Assembly (NCBI RefSeq): GCF_032062135.1
Contig: NC_092868.1
Location: 52,017,617-52,081,616, forward strand
Source of the DNA: Pyxicephalus adspersus
Lineage: Eukaryota; Chordata; Amphibia; Anura; Pyxicephalidae
Reading direction: 5' to 3'
Length of the DNA: 64,000 bases
Notes under the pieces: model-generated
What the model was told of the DNA's origin: nothing
Databases searched by the model: none
The model's input: only the letters and a program-made list of their open reading frames with translations
Shown here: piece by piece, positions 25,573 to 38,040 of the stretch
Layout: each line of letters opens with the position of its first letter
How positions within the stretch are numbered: the stretch's first letter is position 1
Translations under genes and position numbers: made by a program

Positions 25573-25582
25573 GAGAGAGAGA
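25485..25582. repeat. Compound (TA)n-(GA)n microsatellite
   Basis: About 35 bases of TA repeat (with one CA interruption) pass into about 60 bases of GA repeat with GGAGAG interruptions. The pyrimidine strand gives a spurious Leu-Ser repeat frame. Confidence 0.92.
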
Positions 25583-25639
25583 ATTATATATATTATGTAA
25601 GAGAGAATAATATCTGTTAAGAGTAGACTGATAAATTAT

Positions 25640-26210
25640 CAAGGCAACCAAAACATTTTATTTATTTGCTTTTGTTTACCGGATTATTTGCTGCGTTTGG
25701 CTGATATTGTCAAACTACAGTATTGTGAGAAGATATTTGTCTAACGTGCACCATTTCCTAATTACTTCCATCAATTCTGTTTATCTTAGTGTTGTCAGGA
25801 TGTGAATTTAAAGTTTGTTGAAAAAAGAAAAAAAAGTGTTTAATTACCCCCGTGCCAACTATGGAGGTCAACCAATTTTGATTATATTTGAAGTAGCAAT
25901 CTTATTCAGAGGGGGGAAAAATTTAAATAATAAAAATCTGAGGAGAGTTGTACAGTAAGTGTTGTCATTTTATATTAGGAGAATAACGAACAGAGCAGTT
26001 TTGCTGATTGCTAACAAACTTGAATGACAGAAAATAACTTCTGTGTCAACAGTTGTGATTTTGATTTCGCTTTGTCGTTGCTGCTGGAATCATCTTGCTT
26101 TCGGCAGACTGTAGATTTCCCGATGATGGACTTATCTTAGTTTGTGTAAATAATAATTAGGAAATTGATGAATTATAGAGGATGTTTAAGTATTACAATA
26201 TTTAAAAAAA
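25640..26210. promoter_or_regulatory. Repeat-poor island, candidate conserved non-coding element
   Basis: Non-repetitive sequence starting just after the compound microsatellite, ending in a homeodomain-rich patch (AATAATAATTAGGAAATTG near 26147). Also contains CTTTGTCGTTGCTGC and GATTTCGC words with CpG. No exon signals noticed. Confidence 0.3.
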
Positions 26211-27224
26211 TTTGGGTAAAATAAAAAAATGTAGGCCCAAATTTTCCTTACCTTTTCTGGTAATTCTCCAGAGCCCCTGCCTTCTTCAACATTTCAAATG
26301 ACAGAATGGCTTAGATACAGGGAGCTAGAATGCTGTGCATTTGGGTCCCCAACATCATATTTGCTTAGGGCCCATAATGTCTAAAGCCAAAAAGAAGTAT
26401 GGAAAAAACTTTCCACTGCCCTCCTATTTGAAGGATATTATGTAGGGCTGGAAGGAAGAAAACAATCTCCCTGCTTTCTTGGTAATGAAAGTCAGAAAGA
26501 GCAGGAAGTCAGGTAAAATAGATAAAAAACAAAAATACAATAATGGCTGGGTTGTCCAAAATACAAAAATCTCTTTTCTATGAAAGAATAATGTAAAAAA
26601 TATTCATCAACATGAGATCAAATAAAATGCAACTTACGCTTCAATACCTACCTTTACTATGGCAGTTTACCCCACAGTTTTTTATTTTGCCACTAGATGT
26701 CCTCACTTCCTGTGAGCCCACTGTGTCAAGGACCCACCCCCTAGGAGTACATCACCATCAGAAAAAATGGGAAGAAAAGATGCCTTTAAAAATAGCAAGT
26801 AATGTATATGGGAAAAAATGTGAGGAGTGGAAAGACAAGAGGGGAGCTTTGTGCCCAACCTGGAGTTGGGTTCAATTATAATCCACCAAAGACCAATTTT
26901 TCATCAAACTGGCATGTGCTATTTTTTATTGTCAGTGCTAATCCTTTCAGAAGAAAGTTTATCTGACATTTTTCAAAGTTTAATTTTGGCTCATGAATAC
27001 TCTTTGGTGGGAAAGAAATAAAAGAAATGGAAGAAAGAAAATCAATAAATTGCATTTCTGCCAAACCCTGGTGTCCTATAAAATTTGCAATGGCAGAAGC
27101 TAGCTGGTCCCCTCTGCTCACAGTGTCCCTTTTGTATGTCCTGATGGTGTTCCTATCATACCTCCTGGTGGTATAGAGTTACACTACAGGATGGCCACCA
27201 GTTGGAATCCCCTATAAGGCAGAA

Positions 27225-27720
27225 TAATAAACATTTGATCTCAAGTCAAGACCTTACAGGCACTCTTAGCCTTCTTTTTCTTTCTATGAGTCGGTCCACG
27301 TTTATCCTGGAATCTCGCCAGGGATCCTCTAGTAATGCAGTGCTCTTTTTTTTGCCATCCCTGAACAAAAGAGCTTTTCTTGTCCGACGAGCTGTCAAGT
27401 TTATCCAAATAACCTCAGCTCCCGACTAGCCCTCTCTCCTTCACTCTCTCTCACTTTCTCTCTATTTAATGATATTTCCAAGAAAATGACACTTTGTGTC
27501 TTTAAACTACTACACTGGATTAATGCAAAATAAAACCGGGGCCGATTTGCCAAGAATAACTAGTTCATGTCAAATGGAGTGTCTGAAGCACGGCTAGCTA
27601 GACTGGCAGAGTAGTGTCATATGCTCGGGGGCTACGACTGGGCCGGGTGACATTGACCCAAGGGAACCAAGGGAATGAAATGGACTGGAATTTTTAATTA
27701 ACCGTTTGAGTTATTTGAGA
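27225..27720. promoter_or_regulatory. Repeat-poor island, candidate conserved non-coding element
   Basis: Complex sequence with scattered CpG (CCGACGAGCTG near 27383, GCTCGGGGGCTACGACTGGG near 27625) and a pyrimidine patch at 27425-27465. A TTAATGCAAAAT octamer-like word lies near 27518. A plus-strand frame of 75 codons here resembles nothing I know. Confidence 0.32.
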
Positions 27721-28679
27721 ATTTTTTTTTGGTTATCAATGCTAAGTGCAGTGATAAAATAGTTCAGAGTCATGTGACTAAATTGATAGAGAGGATGGTT
27801 TTCTTGGTCAAATGACGGTTCTAGGTGGCTTGGAATGGCAATATAGAAATGGCGAGAAAGATGGAACATGGGACAAGGTTACCAATCTCCAACATGACTG
27901 CACTAAGACTTGTAAACAAATGGGAAAGCAGTAAAAACTTTTTAAAAAATACATGCAGGGTACAGGGTGGTTGACAGGAAGGGAGGTTGGTTTTTGGTTT
28001 TCATCATTGAGTTGTGGTAAGACTAAGGAAGGTATGTGACATCTGTCTGGGATTTTTTTTTGCCATCTGTGTTCCTTTTGGGATTCCACCTTGTTTTCTA
28101 TTAGAAAGTTTGCCTACCTATTGGTGAGATTTATCTTAATTTCCAGTTGATGGGACATACAGATCAAGGAGTTGGTGATATTTCTTCACTGGCGAAATGG
28201 ACACTTTAAAACCCGACAGAAGCTCAGGAACTTCTTTGATCTGAAGTCAATCAAACCCCCCACCTTTTTTATGCTCCCATCAATAGCTTATTGGAGCCGT
28301 GGCTCTAAATCTTATCTTGAAGCTGCTCTTCCCACGTGACCAAGTTTGGACTCTAGCGTTGGCTGTTTGGGAAAGGGGGACCCCCTTCTCCTCCATACCT
28401 TGCATACCCAAGGCCTCAACCAGAGGAATAGAGTCATAGAGAGTATCAGTGGGTGGGCTTTGCAAATTTTTTCCAAAGTAACCAGCCCATTTAAATGTAT
28501 TTTTTGTAACTCCTTTAAAAATTCTATCGCTGTCCAGCTAAAGAACTGGGACCTAAGTTGCCATCAGCTCTAAGTACACCACACCAAAAATGTGCTACAA
28601 TTCGACTGAGTGCAAACAAGAAATATGATTCTTTTCCGACCTACAAAAAAAAAGAAATAAAACAAGACACTGAGCTATA

Positions 28680-29235
28680 ATTTCCACTAGATATACGCTC
28701 ATAAATGTCTATACCCGGCCTAATTAGGATGACTGATTGGCTGAAAATGCACCTTGGTGCTCCCTCGAGCTTTTTCAGTATTTAGAGGGGTTTTGTAATA
28801 ACAGCAGAGAATCTGTGTCTCGGACCCCGTCTGCCACTTTTCACGAGGCTGCATGGCACAGGTGTTCTCAGGCTGGCACTAGCCATGATTAAGCCCGTGA
28901 AGGTATATGAACCACCTTTCTTTAAGGAGCTATTAAACTTTTTTTTTCATTATAGAGGGGGGCGGCAGTAAAAAGGAAACTCTTGGTAAAGTTTTCAGGC
29001 TGATGTTCGGTCAGTTTGTAATTTTACCTCTTTCTTACGGCTACAGGATAATTAAGTTGGGGGTCGGGGTCTGTTTTCTATCTGTGTGGATGCAAGACAA
29101 GGAGGAAAAAAAAATATGGGTTTTTAAGGGCAAGAAATTTAGAGCTTTTGTCATTATTTCACGCTCAACAACAGCAACTGTATCCATTGGCCCATTTCAT
29201 TTTCCTATTTTGTTTGTCTGTATATCATAATTAAA
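28680..29235. promoter_or_regulatory. Repeat-poor island, candidate conserved non-coding element
   Basis: Non-repetitive, with CTAATTAGG near 28720, ATGATTAAGCCC near 28884 and a CpG-containing patch (TCTCGGACCCCGTCTGCC near 28818). Low repeat content continues into the next island, so the two may form one regulatory cluster. Confidence 0.35.
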
Positions 29236-29364
29236 AAATGTATATCTATGTAAAGAGGAAACTATTTTACATTTCCTTTTTAGTTCTGTCTATAGTCAAT
29301 ACAAATATCTTTAAAATCAATATACATTTTGTAAAAAAAAAACAAGTTAATGCATAATAACTCT

Positions 29365-29960
29365 TTAATCTCCTGGGGGATGTAAACTCGTAATGGTGCC
29401 CCTTTTAGCACCATTCCTCATTGAATGAAACCCCACTTAAGTAGAAGTCACCGGCACGATTTTTTTGTTTAGCGGCGATTATTCTATTTACAACAAGCCC
29501 ATTGAAAGGTACAAAGCATATAGCGGTGACATAATGACTACAAGTGGCGCTTAACAAACTTCAGCTTGTCCATTTGGCACTAAACGTATAAGCCAATCAA
29601 GGTTTCATTTATCGGCAGTGGCGGTCCGAGGCTGCCGCCTTTGTAGTGTCTGTTAAAAATGGTTCCTTCACATTTAGGTAATAATGAAATGGAGTGTCAT
29701 GTCAGAAGGTTTATTTTACAGTTCAATGTGATCTAGTGCTGTGTAGGCTGTTTATTTAATTTAAGGACTCTGTTTGTGAATGCCGCATAGAGACCTTTAT
29801 TTTAAGGATAAAAGAGTTTGTAATTGATCAACGTCAGGAAGAGTAAATTTGCTGCGGAAAAGTGTATTTTTGCTAGGCAAGTTTGTTAATAGAAACGGAA
29901 CTCCCGGTAATGTTGTGTCAATGATGGTTTGATAACTGAAAGGCGATATAGGCTTGAGGG
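29365..29960. promoter_or_regulatory. CpG-containing island, candidate conserved non-coding element
   Basis: One of the most ordered-looking stretches: GGTGCCCCTTTTAGCACC is a short hairpin at 29395-29412, followed by CACCGGCACG, TAGCGGCGATTATTC, TAGCGGTGACATAATGAC and CGGCAGTGGCGGTCCG. CpG is enriched relative to flanks. No protein frame or splice pattern stands out. Confidence 0.38.
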
Positions 29961-30269
29961 AGGCATACTTAAAAAATATAAACTCTTACATCAAAAATGT
30001 TTCTTTATTGCACCTTTTACTGTTCAATATGCAGGAATCAATGAGAAGGCTTTAAAAAAAATTCTTGCCACTGTGCATTTCTGCTGATAGGGTGACAAGA
30101 TTAGATTCAGAGAATGAGGAAGCAGCAATAGCACCCTTTCTGCTAAATGGAACTACGTGCTGATGCAAAGGGCACTGCTGTGTCCAACATGTGTCATCAT
30201 TATCCAGCCTCTGGAACGCCCAACAGACCCTTAATTGAGAGTAGACGGTTCATCCATTGCAGTGCACCT

Positions 30270-30722
30270 CACTGTAAGCATATTGCCGTATCTTGCTGCA
30301 TATTGCTGCATTCTATGCATGGAGAAGTACATCCATGGTGCTCAAAATCAAAGTTAGCATAAAAAGACTTGGCCAAACCCTTGTCTGGCAGCAGATTCCA
30401 GAGGGTGGTTTGTGTTCTACAGAAGGACCCCAGCACATTTCTACATCTTTCAATGCATGGAAATCAGCAGCCATGGTGCTCAAAGTAAGTTTAAAAAGAC
30501 CTGGCCAAACCCTTGTCTAACAGCAGATTCCATTGGATTGTTCATCCATTCCTGGAGCACCTCAGTTTTAGTACATTACTTTGTGGAACATGGTTGCACA
30601 TATCCATTCATGGGAAAATCCAGCAAAGTAAGTTTAAAAAGACTAGGCCAGATCCTTGACTGACAACGGATTTCAGAAGGAGGTTCATCCGTTCCAAGAT
30701 CACCTGCATGGTGCTCAAAGCC
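30270..30722. repeat. ~140-bp tandem repeat, about 3 units
   Basis: The block CATGGTGCTCAAA, then AAGTTTAAAAAGAC, then TGGCCAAACCCTTGTCT and CAGCAGATTCCA recurs from 30334, 30473 and (degenerate) 30622, with a last CATGGTGCTCAAAG at 30707. Spacing is about 140-150 bases. Several short frames on the plus strand are products of this duplication. Confidence 0.85.
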
Positions 30723-30999
30723 AATCTGCTACCAGTGAAAAAAGAAAGTATATACTTTCCTATCCCAATGCCCATGCCAATGAATGGTGCTGCAATCAAG
30801 TGTAATTTTGGCAAGTGGAAATAGACACTTCCAGGAACCTTTATTTTTCCTGTTGTCCTGCTTACCTCTAGGCCACTATGGACCACTCTTCAGGACAAAA
30901 TAATTGTGTTTGCTCAGCACAGATAACTGGTACTTTGTATGCCCAATGGCCCATGATTGGTTAATGCAGCTTTCCAACACGGTCCCACCTCCCCGGGAA

Positions 31000-31480
31000 A
31001 AGCTAAACATTTGTTCTCGCCTTACTCTAAACAATTAAGAGCATATTTACAGCTCTAAGTTGGTATACAAACAGAAACGGCTCGGATCTCTTCCATTGAG
31101 CCTCCTAAAGAGCGTCCCATCCTATTCTGCCAAAGAATTCCGCTTTTTATTTACGCTGACATCATTGTCATGCTCTCAACTAAAACATTTTGGTTTGCCA
31201 GGCCATAAAAAAACTAATTAAACAAGCCTGTTCTGCCAATTAGTTGCCTAATTGGGCAAACCTGAGTTTTAATTACTTGCCTAAAGCTTCGGTTTATGTG
31301 TCTTGCGCCAGAAATTAAGCAGGCAAGGCAAAGGCTTTATGAAAACCAGACACTGGCATCTGGGAATGGCTCAGTGAGGCTGGGAGTACCAGGCTGAGGC
31401 TAGCCGGGAAGAAAAAAAACGCAGAGCCTGCCCCAGTCATTTCATTTAACTTAACACCTGGGAGCATTTGACCAGAGATG
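31000..31480. promoter_or_regulatory. Homeodomain-site-rich island, candidate enhancer
   Basis: Contains TAATTA at 31215-31220 and 31270-31275, with CCAATTAGTTGCCTAATTGG, an imperfect palindrome, between them. GGTTTGCC at 31192 is echoed in reverse by GGGCAAACC at 31254. Sequence is non-repetitive throughout. I infer a conserved enhancer-like element. Confidence 0.4.
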
Positions 31481-32244
31481 CTTGAAGTCAATCACATCTG
31501 CCATATAACTCTTTATTATTCCATTAAGGCGCTCTGTTATTCTGGTCTGGCACACGATTTTTTAATGGTGTTATTCCGCAATGCTCAAAACAGACGCAAC
31601 AATTATACTGTAAGTGCAATTATTGATCGCAGATCTCAACAAGCAGTCCAGCTGTGTAGTATGAATGGTCAGGGTCAACTCTTCGGTATTATGGGTTAAG
31701 ATTGTAGTAATGGCTATGAACACTTGTATTAATCTGAGACCTTAAGTTGGTTGACATACATCCTTAAAGTGAATGCAAAACCTAACAATAAAAATCATTA
31801 TTTACTCCTTTTAGACCTGTAAATATATATTTTATGCCACATTTCTTATAGATGCAAAACATACCTGTTGCTCCAACCAGAAATGCAACGAGCTCATAAG
31901 TTCCTGTGTATTTTATAGTGTTATGCTCACTATACAGTTTATCTTGATGGACAAAAAAACACCTCATCCAGGTTACGAAGATGAGAAGAGGCGTTACCAA
32001 TCCTGTTACTATTTTGGGTAAAATCTACTCTTCAAAAAGAAAAACTGCTGATTTTTTGCCCCATTACACAAAGTATAAACAAAGAAAATCACATGGTCTC
32101 AGGCTAATAGAAGCATTGTGGGCCAGTCATACCTTTAGAGATTTTATTTTTAATCAAATAGTTCCTCATTGGCAGACTTGTAGAGAGATAAGAGGAGCGG
32201 AATGGCACAAATATTGTGCAGCACCCTTGCAAATAAACAAGTAC

Positions 32245-32290
32245 TTTAAGCTCTGATGAAGTGGGGACTCCCATGCCCCTGAAAGGTATT
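32245..32290 (-). repeat. Inverted copy of CTTCATCAG-box repeat
   Basis: On the minus strand it reads TTTCAGGGGCATGGG then CCCCACTTCATCAGAGC, the same box order as at 22.1, 35.8 and 56.2 kb. Limits unclear. Confidence 0.4.
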
Positions 32291-33079
32291 GGTGTGCCTT
32301 TTTTTAAGTAAAACAATGCATATTGGCCTATATATCCTATCAACACATTTGGTTCTTTTAATTTATGTATTGATAAGCTTAACACAGAAACACAATTCTT
32401 AAAACATTATTGCATGTTATGTTTATTATGCTAACTACTTTTATGTGGGTCTAAAAACAATAAAAAGACCACATGTACAGAGTAGAGAAAGAGGGAAAGA
32501 TACATTCGTTTTGCTGCTTTGAAAGAAACAACTTATAACAATTGATGAAAGTATAGGGGCGGGAGGTGTCCCATGGGTTACAGAGGACAGAGACTGCTGA
32601 CAGGTAATGTGGAAGCCAAAACCGGGACTCCAAATGATGTGAAAATAGAGATTTGCTACAGATGGTTTTAATATGGCTGAAGAGAGGAATTACAGCTGAG
32701 CATTGTTATAGAGAAGGATTCGCTTGCACAGAAGACTGTGAATTGCAGTCAGTACTGATATCTTCAGGTTTCTGCCCCCATGGAGGTTAGATGTCTATCA
32801 TGCTGCTCCTCTAGATTCAGAATTTCCTGAATCAGCAAGTAAAGTCACTTCTGATCTCCATGCTTGTTCCTGGGTCTGATATTTGGAAAGCTTTAAAGTA
32901 AAGTTTTAAACTGTACATAATTGCCAGCCAATGTCCTTCATAAACCTAAACTGGACCCCCCAGGATATCCTGGCACACAGATCAAGGTGCTACGTTCTAG
33001 TGCCAATCCATCCAATGTCATCAAATCACATTTGTGTTCAGTGTTGATCACCTGGCCATCCAAAAAAGCTAGAGGATAG

Positions 33080-33905
33080 GCATGTTGGAAGCCTCCCTTT
33101 GACTGCTTGCCACCAGAAGCTGAACTGTCTATGACAGTGAGAAAGGCAGTGACAGTCTAGGATTGTTATGTTGGAAGTCTGTCCTGCACATGGCAATCTA
33201 AATCTGAACTTTCCAATGAAAAGAGGCAAGTCAATGGCAATTTTTGACTTTGATTTTGGAAGCCTCTCCTTGCCCCTGGTCACTAGAAGCCTCACCTTTT
33301 AATGACAGGGGATGAGACAATGACAGTCTATGATTGTGTTGTTGGAAACCTTTCCTTGACCCATGGCCACCAAAATCTGAACCCTTTAATGGTGGGGAAA
33401 AGGCAGTATGAGCCTTGGACTATGATTTTGGATGCCTTTCCTAGACCCTTGGCCTCCAGAAGCTGCCCTATCTTATGACAGGAGGAAGGGCAATGGCAGC
33501 CTTTGACTGTGATTTTGGAACCTTGCCCTAGACCTCTGGACACCAAAGTCTGAACCTTCAAATGACAGAGTACAGTCTTTAACTCTGATGTTGGAAACCT
33601 CTCCTTAAAACCCCACTACCAGAAGCTAACCCATCTAATGACAGGGAGGGGGTAATAACAGTCTACTACTATTGTGATGTTGGAAGCCTGTCCTTGACCC
33701 CTGGCCACTAGGAGCTTACCCAAATAATGACAGGGGGGGGGGGGGCAATAACAGTCTACTACTACTGTGATGTTGGAAGCCTGTCCTTGACCCCTGGCCA
33801 CTAGGAGCTGACCCATCTAATGACAGGGAGGGGGCAATAACAGTCTACTACTGTATTATTGGAAGCCTCTTCTTGACCGTTGGCCACCAGAAGATCCACC
33901 TGCAC
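33080..33905. repeat. ~88-bp minisatellite, about 10 units
   Basis: Each unit has GATGTTGGAAGCCT, then CCTTGACCCCTGGCCAC, then AGAAGCTGACC, then AATGACAGGG and CAGTCTACTACTG-like bases. The last three units (about 33640-33870) are nearly identical, one with a run of about 13 G near 33737. Units to the left are much more diverged. Confidence 0.92.
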
Positions 33906-34589
33906 AAGTGGCAATGTCCTTCTTGAGAAAAAAGAAGAATCATTGTTAGGAGGAGTACTGTAATTTCTTTGAAGAGTAATATCTGGAAGTGTTACAATAA
34001 CTTGGCAAAATGATGAGGATAGGTCCACTTTAAAACATGAGACAGCCAGGTCATTAATATGTTTTGAAAGGAGGAACAGTTTTTTCTGTTACTGGAATGG
34101 TCAGTTTACTGAACAGAAGCAGTTATAATGTGTTAAAAGGAAGTCATCTCTGCTTACTTTTCTTTTATTTAAATAAGTGTCATTTACATTGCTTCTGTGA
34201 GCTCCTTTGGAGTATTCACATCATAGAAGATTTGTTTGAGGTAGGATCAGTGTAATACATTGCAGGGATGACTTGAATGGAGGACACCTGGCCATGGACA
34301 CTGTTCACATTCCACGGTTTGCTCATGGATGGGTGTTACCCTTCAAACTGCTGGGCAAATATATGTTATCTGCTCTGTGCACACGGCTTATTTTCACATC
34401 CTTACAAGTCTTATCCTTCCCCTAACAGTCAACCTTTCTATTCAGACATGACAAGTGAAATTTATGATCCTACAGGTTTTATCTCAACTACCTTTACCAT
34501 TGTTCCCACCACAACTCAAAAGGTACAGGGCCTTGGGGCTAACTCTGAAAGGCACTGCTCTTATACCTCTAACAAAAGACATTAGGCTT

Positions 34590-34760
34590 TAATAAACTGT
34601 GGTGCAGCTAAATATTAGCTTCTGTGTGTGGACATTTGTGCTCATCGGCAAAACGCTGCCAAGCAGGTCTGAACCAGGAAAACTAGCTCTGCAATGGAAG
34701 CTTTAGATATATTACTATTATCAAGCCACGACAGACACAACATTACTCAAGGTATAAACT
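34590..34760. promoter_or_regulatory. Short repeat-poor island
   Basis: Non-repetitive, with CATCGGCAAAACGCTGCCAA near 34643 and TCAAGCCACGACAG near 34723. Weak candidate for conserved non-coding DNA. Confidence 0.22.
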
Positions 34761-35004
34761 GCAAGATTGCATATTAGTTTCATCTTAACCACATATAGTT
34801 TTGTACCATCTTAAAAGGATTCCATTTGTGCCATATCTGGAGATTTGCACTGCTGCTTTACAGCAGAGCCCTGTTTGGCAGATTTTTTTGCTGGCTGGTA
34901 AAGTGTACCTAAACTCAGGAAGAAGAAGAAACTCAGTAGACAACCCTTTTATGTCAAGTACAAATTCTGTTGTATATTACTTGTGCAACACCCTTTTGTA
35001 AAAA

Positions 35005-35400
35005 AAAAAAAATTAGTGCAGCACCACCTAGGCGAATAACAATAAATCAGAGCGCAAAGCCTCCTGGAATACCTACATCACACATCCCTGGAGGCTCCTA
35101 GGTGCGCCTTCTCCGGCATTTGCCCAATAAAAAAAATTTGCTGATCTCACGCATGTACAGGAGATTGGCAAGTTTTTTTTCCACCTGATCTCACACCTGG
35201 GTCGGGTGACATAGGAAGAAGAACCCCGAAGAAAAGGCAAAGATGGCGCCACCCAGCGGGCCAGCTCAGTGACGGATGCGGGGACGATGCGGGACCCGAT
35301 GCAAGTCACCTCCAGATGGATCGGACTGCCCAGTTTTTTGTTTTAGCCAGTTTTCAGTTTAGTTCCTCTTTAAGTAACAACGACAAGTTTTGCTTTTTCT
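35005..35400. repeat. CpG-rich dispersed-repeat-like segment
   Basis: It begins with a poly-A run and is much richer in CpG than its flanks (GGCGCCACCCAGCGGGCC, GATGCGGGGACGATGCGGG). It ends in TTTAGTTCCTCTTTAAG. The composition switch and poly-A edge suggest an inserted element rather than a promoter. The family was not identified. Confidence 0.45.
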
Positions 35401-35784
35401 CCTGTCTGTAATTGGATAGTGGAGAGAGAAGCAGCAGATGGGCTCATCTCTGCCAATTTACACTGTTCTTCTATCAGCTAAACCCAAAAAAATTTTGTAA
35501 AAGTAGAAGAGTCCTTTACTCAAATACATACAAGGTAAAGGGTATGCCAGGCCAAAGTGTAAATTACAAATATTAAAAAGAAGAAGAACAGAGGCATTAC
35601 GTAAACAAAAAATTTCACTATATATTGATGGCATACATAATATACAATTATATAAGTAAGTAGTCTGGCCACTGGGTAGTACTAATTTAAGGGTCAATTG
35701 CCCAAAAATGAGAGAGTCTATAACTTAGCATCCGAAATAATCATTGCCGTCTTTATGATATATCAATCCCCATACATTTTGAGA

Positions 35785-35815
35785 GCTGGGCTTCATCAGG
35801 GGCTTGCGAGGCACC
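35785..35815 (+). repeat. CTTCATCAGG-box repeat fragment
   Basis: GGGCTTCATCAGGGGCTTG shares the box seen at 22.1 and 56.2 kb. Too short for firm assignment. Confidence 0.3.
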
Positions 35816-36164
35816 GATGTACCAGGAATTATAGGGGTTCATTTAAAACCAAAACTACCAGAGGCAACGACTACCTTGGACAGTGTAAATAGCCATTCTT
35901 GGATTGATCCAGAGCAGCAGCAATGAACACTGTCTTACTTATTTGTATAATTGTATATTATGTATCCCATCAAAACATAGTAAAAATTATACTGTTCTTC
36001 CTCCTTTTAATATTTATCTTCTATCAGCTGTACAGGAAGTACAGGAGGCCAATGCCGAGTCAAATCCCCATTCTTAATTTGCTTGTACCTTTACAAAATA
36101 AATTAATTGATGTATGGATATAGACATACATTATTATGTGTCTTTTACATTGGTCTGGAGTTCA

Positions 36165-36560
36165 GCTTTAAACAGATTATTGACCCTTTAAAATTTTATC
36201 TACAGCCTCACAGAGCATCATTCACAGATGTGAATATTTGATGCAAATATCTTGACTTTCCACAAAGTTTTACAGTGCTACTTGTACCTCCCCCAGTGCT
36301 TGATCTTCGAGCATTTTTACAAGGACCTGCCAAGGGGTCTATTAAGGCGAGCAATCTCCAAAAGGACTTCCTTGCCAAGAATAATGGTAGAGTTGCAAGT
36401 GACAAGAGCAAAATACTTGTTTTGATCGTGCTGCGTTATCCTCCCTCAGAGTAGGCAAGGTAAAAGCTGAAGAGCGAGATATGTTTACTGAATTATCAAA
36501 GAGCTATTGATAGACTAAAACGGCGGGCCTTTACTTTGCGGCTCCCAGACAGCCAGTGAG
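36165..36560. promoter_or_regulatory. Repeat-poor island with perfect octamer, candidate enhancer
   Basis: Contains a consensus POU octamer ATGCAAAT at 36241-36248, within GAATATTTGATGCAAATATC, which is also partly palindromic. GCGGGCCTTTACTTTGCGGC lies at 36523. Sequence is non-repetitive for about 400 bases. Enhancer role is inference. Confidence 0.38.
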
Positions 36561-37213
36561 TGATGGTGGCCTTCACGAGGTACGAAAGTGATGAAAATAA
36601 GTCACATATGGTGCAGGGTATTCAGAGAACTGAGATGTATTTATACTTAGCTCGGAAGCTCAGCTGGTGCAGAGTCCACAAAGTCTACACAGATATTGAA
36701 TGGTGTACAAAAGCCAAGGAAAAGGCTAACATATACCAAATGACTTATGAAATCAGAAGGTGCCCTTTGTTACCAATATAGAAGGGCTCATTAGAACAGA
36801 TCAGACATTCAGAAGCCACCAAGCACATCACAAAATTTACATTAAGAGGTAGACCTCATGACAATAACTTATTATCTGCTTTATACTCAGATGACACCAA
36901 GAACCGCCCAAGAATGTTCAAGGCCTTCATCGAGGCTCAAATACATGATGATAATTGCACTTCTGGTGCATCATTATGTTGACCATGTTCATATATTTGT
37001 TTATTGGGGCCTTGCTGTGCTGGAATCTTGATTTAACAGCCACTATGGAGAGTTTCAAGGTTCACATGCTTTTCCCTTGTTTGTGTGAGTTTTGCCCAGG
37101 AGGTCATATTACAACACAAGGTTGACTTTGGAGGGAGACCAGTATGTAGGCGGTGTTAGGGGTAATAAAGCTTAACGCTAATATTACATGTTACCTTCTA
37201 TCATTTCTCTTCA

Positions 37214-37263
37214 ACCAACCAGACAACCAACCAACCAACAATTATTCAACAAACCAACCATCC
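37214..37263. repeat. (CCAA)n-like simple repeat
   Basis: Imperfect tetranucleotide run of CAAC/CCAA words over about 50 bases. Confidence 0.8.
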
Positions 37264-37579
37264 AACAACTTTGTAGTGTGTTGGCTCTCACTATGGAGAA
37301 GACTGTTTTGAATGACACTTTGAAATTCTAAAAGTAGCTGCCCAGTGTTTGTACAATCAGACAATAATATATATGACAAAAACCTAACTCCACCCTCCAC
37401 ACACCAGGGGTATATAGTTGTAACTCTACTTAATGTCTGGGTGGCCCTTTTGCGATCACAAAATAAATCAGTCTATTTTAAGAATCTTCTGCAGTTGAAC
37501 AAGCTGAAAGGTTGCAGTTGTAACAAAATCTCTTGCACACCTTCCTAATAATGCTCTTAAAATACAAACAATAATTATT

Positions 37580-38040
37580 AAAAAGCAACATTTACCCCTC
37601 TTATTGCTATATTTGGTGATGTCTACAAGAGCCTTCCATTACGGAAAGTCGCAATCAGACCACAGAACGTCCCCATTTTGAGCTGATGACTGAGTGGGAT
37701 CTCAGCACCGGCAGGATGAAATGCTATTTATTTTTAGTGTTATTCTTTACAGGTGACAAAGGTGGGGGAGCTGAAGGACAATAATGAAAAAAAAAAATAA
37801 TACATAGTATATGTAAACGTCATTGGGCGCTGTGTAATGATTAGGCTGCATGTGGCTTTCACACATCAATAAATAGTGTTTTTTATAAAAAGCCTCATCT
37901 CTTCTCTCCTGGTAAAGTAGCATTATAGAAACAATGCCGGGTATAAAAAGAGGATTTATTTAAAGAGGATTTTGTAAGGAAATTGCAAGGTTTGCTAATT
38001 GACTGTGCTCTCCTTCTTTCACCATCTCAAAACACTGCAA
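37580..38040. promoter_or_regulatory. Repeat-poor island, candidate conserved non-coding element
   Basis: Non-repetitive apart from one A-run. Contains GAGCTGATGACTGAG near 37680, GTAATGATTAGGC near 37836 and CATCAATAAATAG near 37864. Composition is similar to the other islands. No exon seen. Confidence 0.32.

Noticed and set aside
25442..25651. Ser-Leu repeat peptide frame
   Set aside because: It is the complement of the GA/TA compound microsatellite.
33616..34028. Minus-strand frames with repeated peptides over the 88-base array
   Set aside because: The peptides change register between units because the unit length is not a multiple of three. No gene is implied.
34277..34585. 102-codon plus-strand frame
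   Set aside because: No similarity to any family I know, no conserved-looking motif, and it is antisense to the inferred gene in ordinary intronic DNA.
35005..35400. CpG-rich segment as a CpG-island promoter
   Set aside because: It has a poly-A edge and abrupt composition limits, and ends in wording I associate with a dispersed repeat, so an inserted element is more likely.
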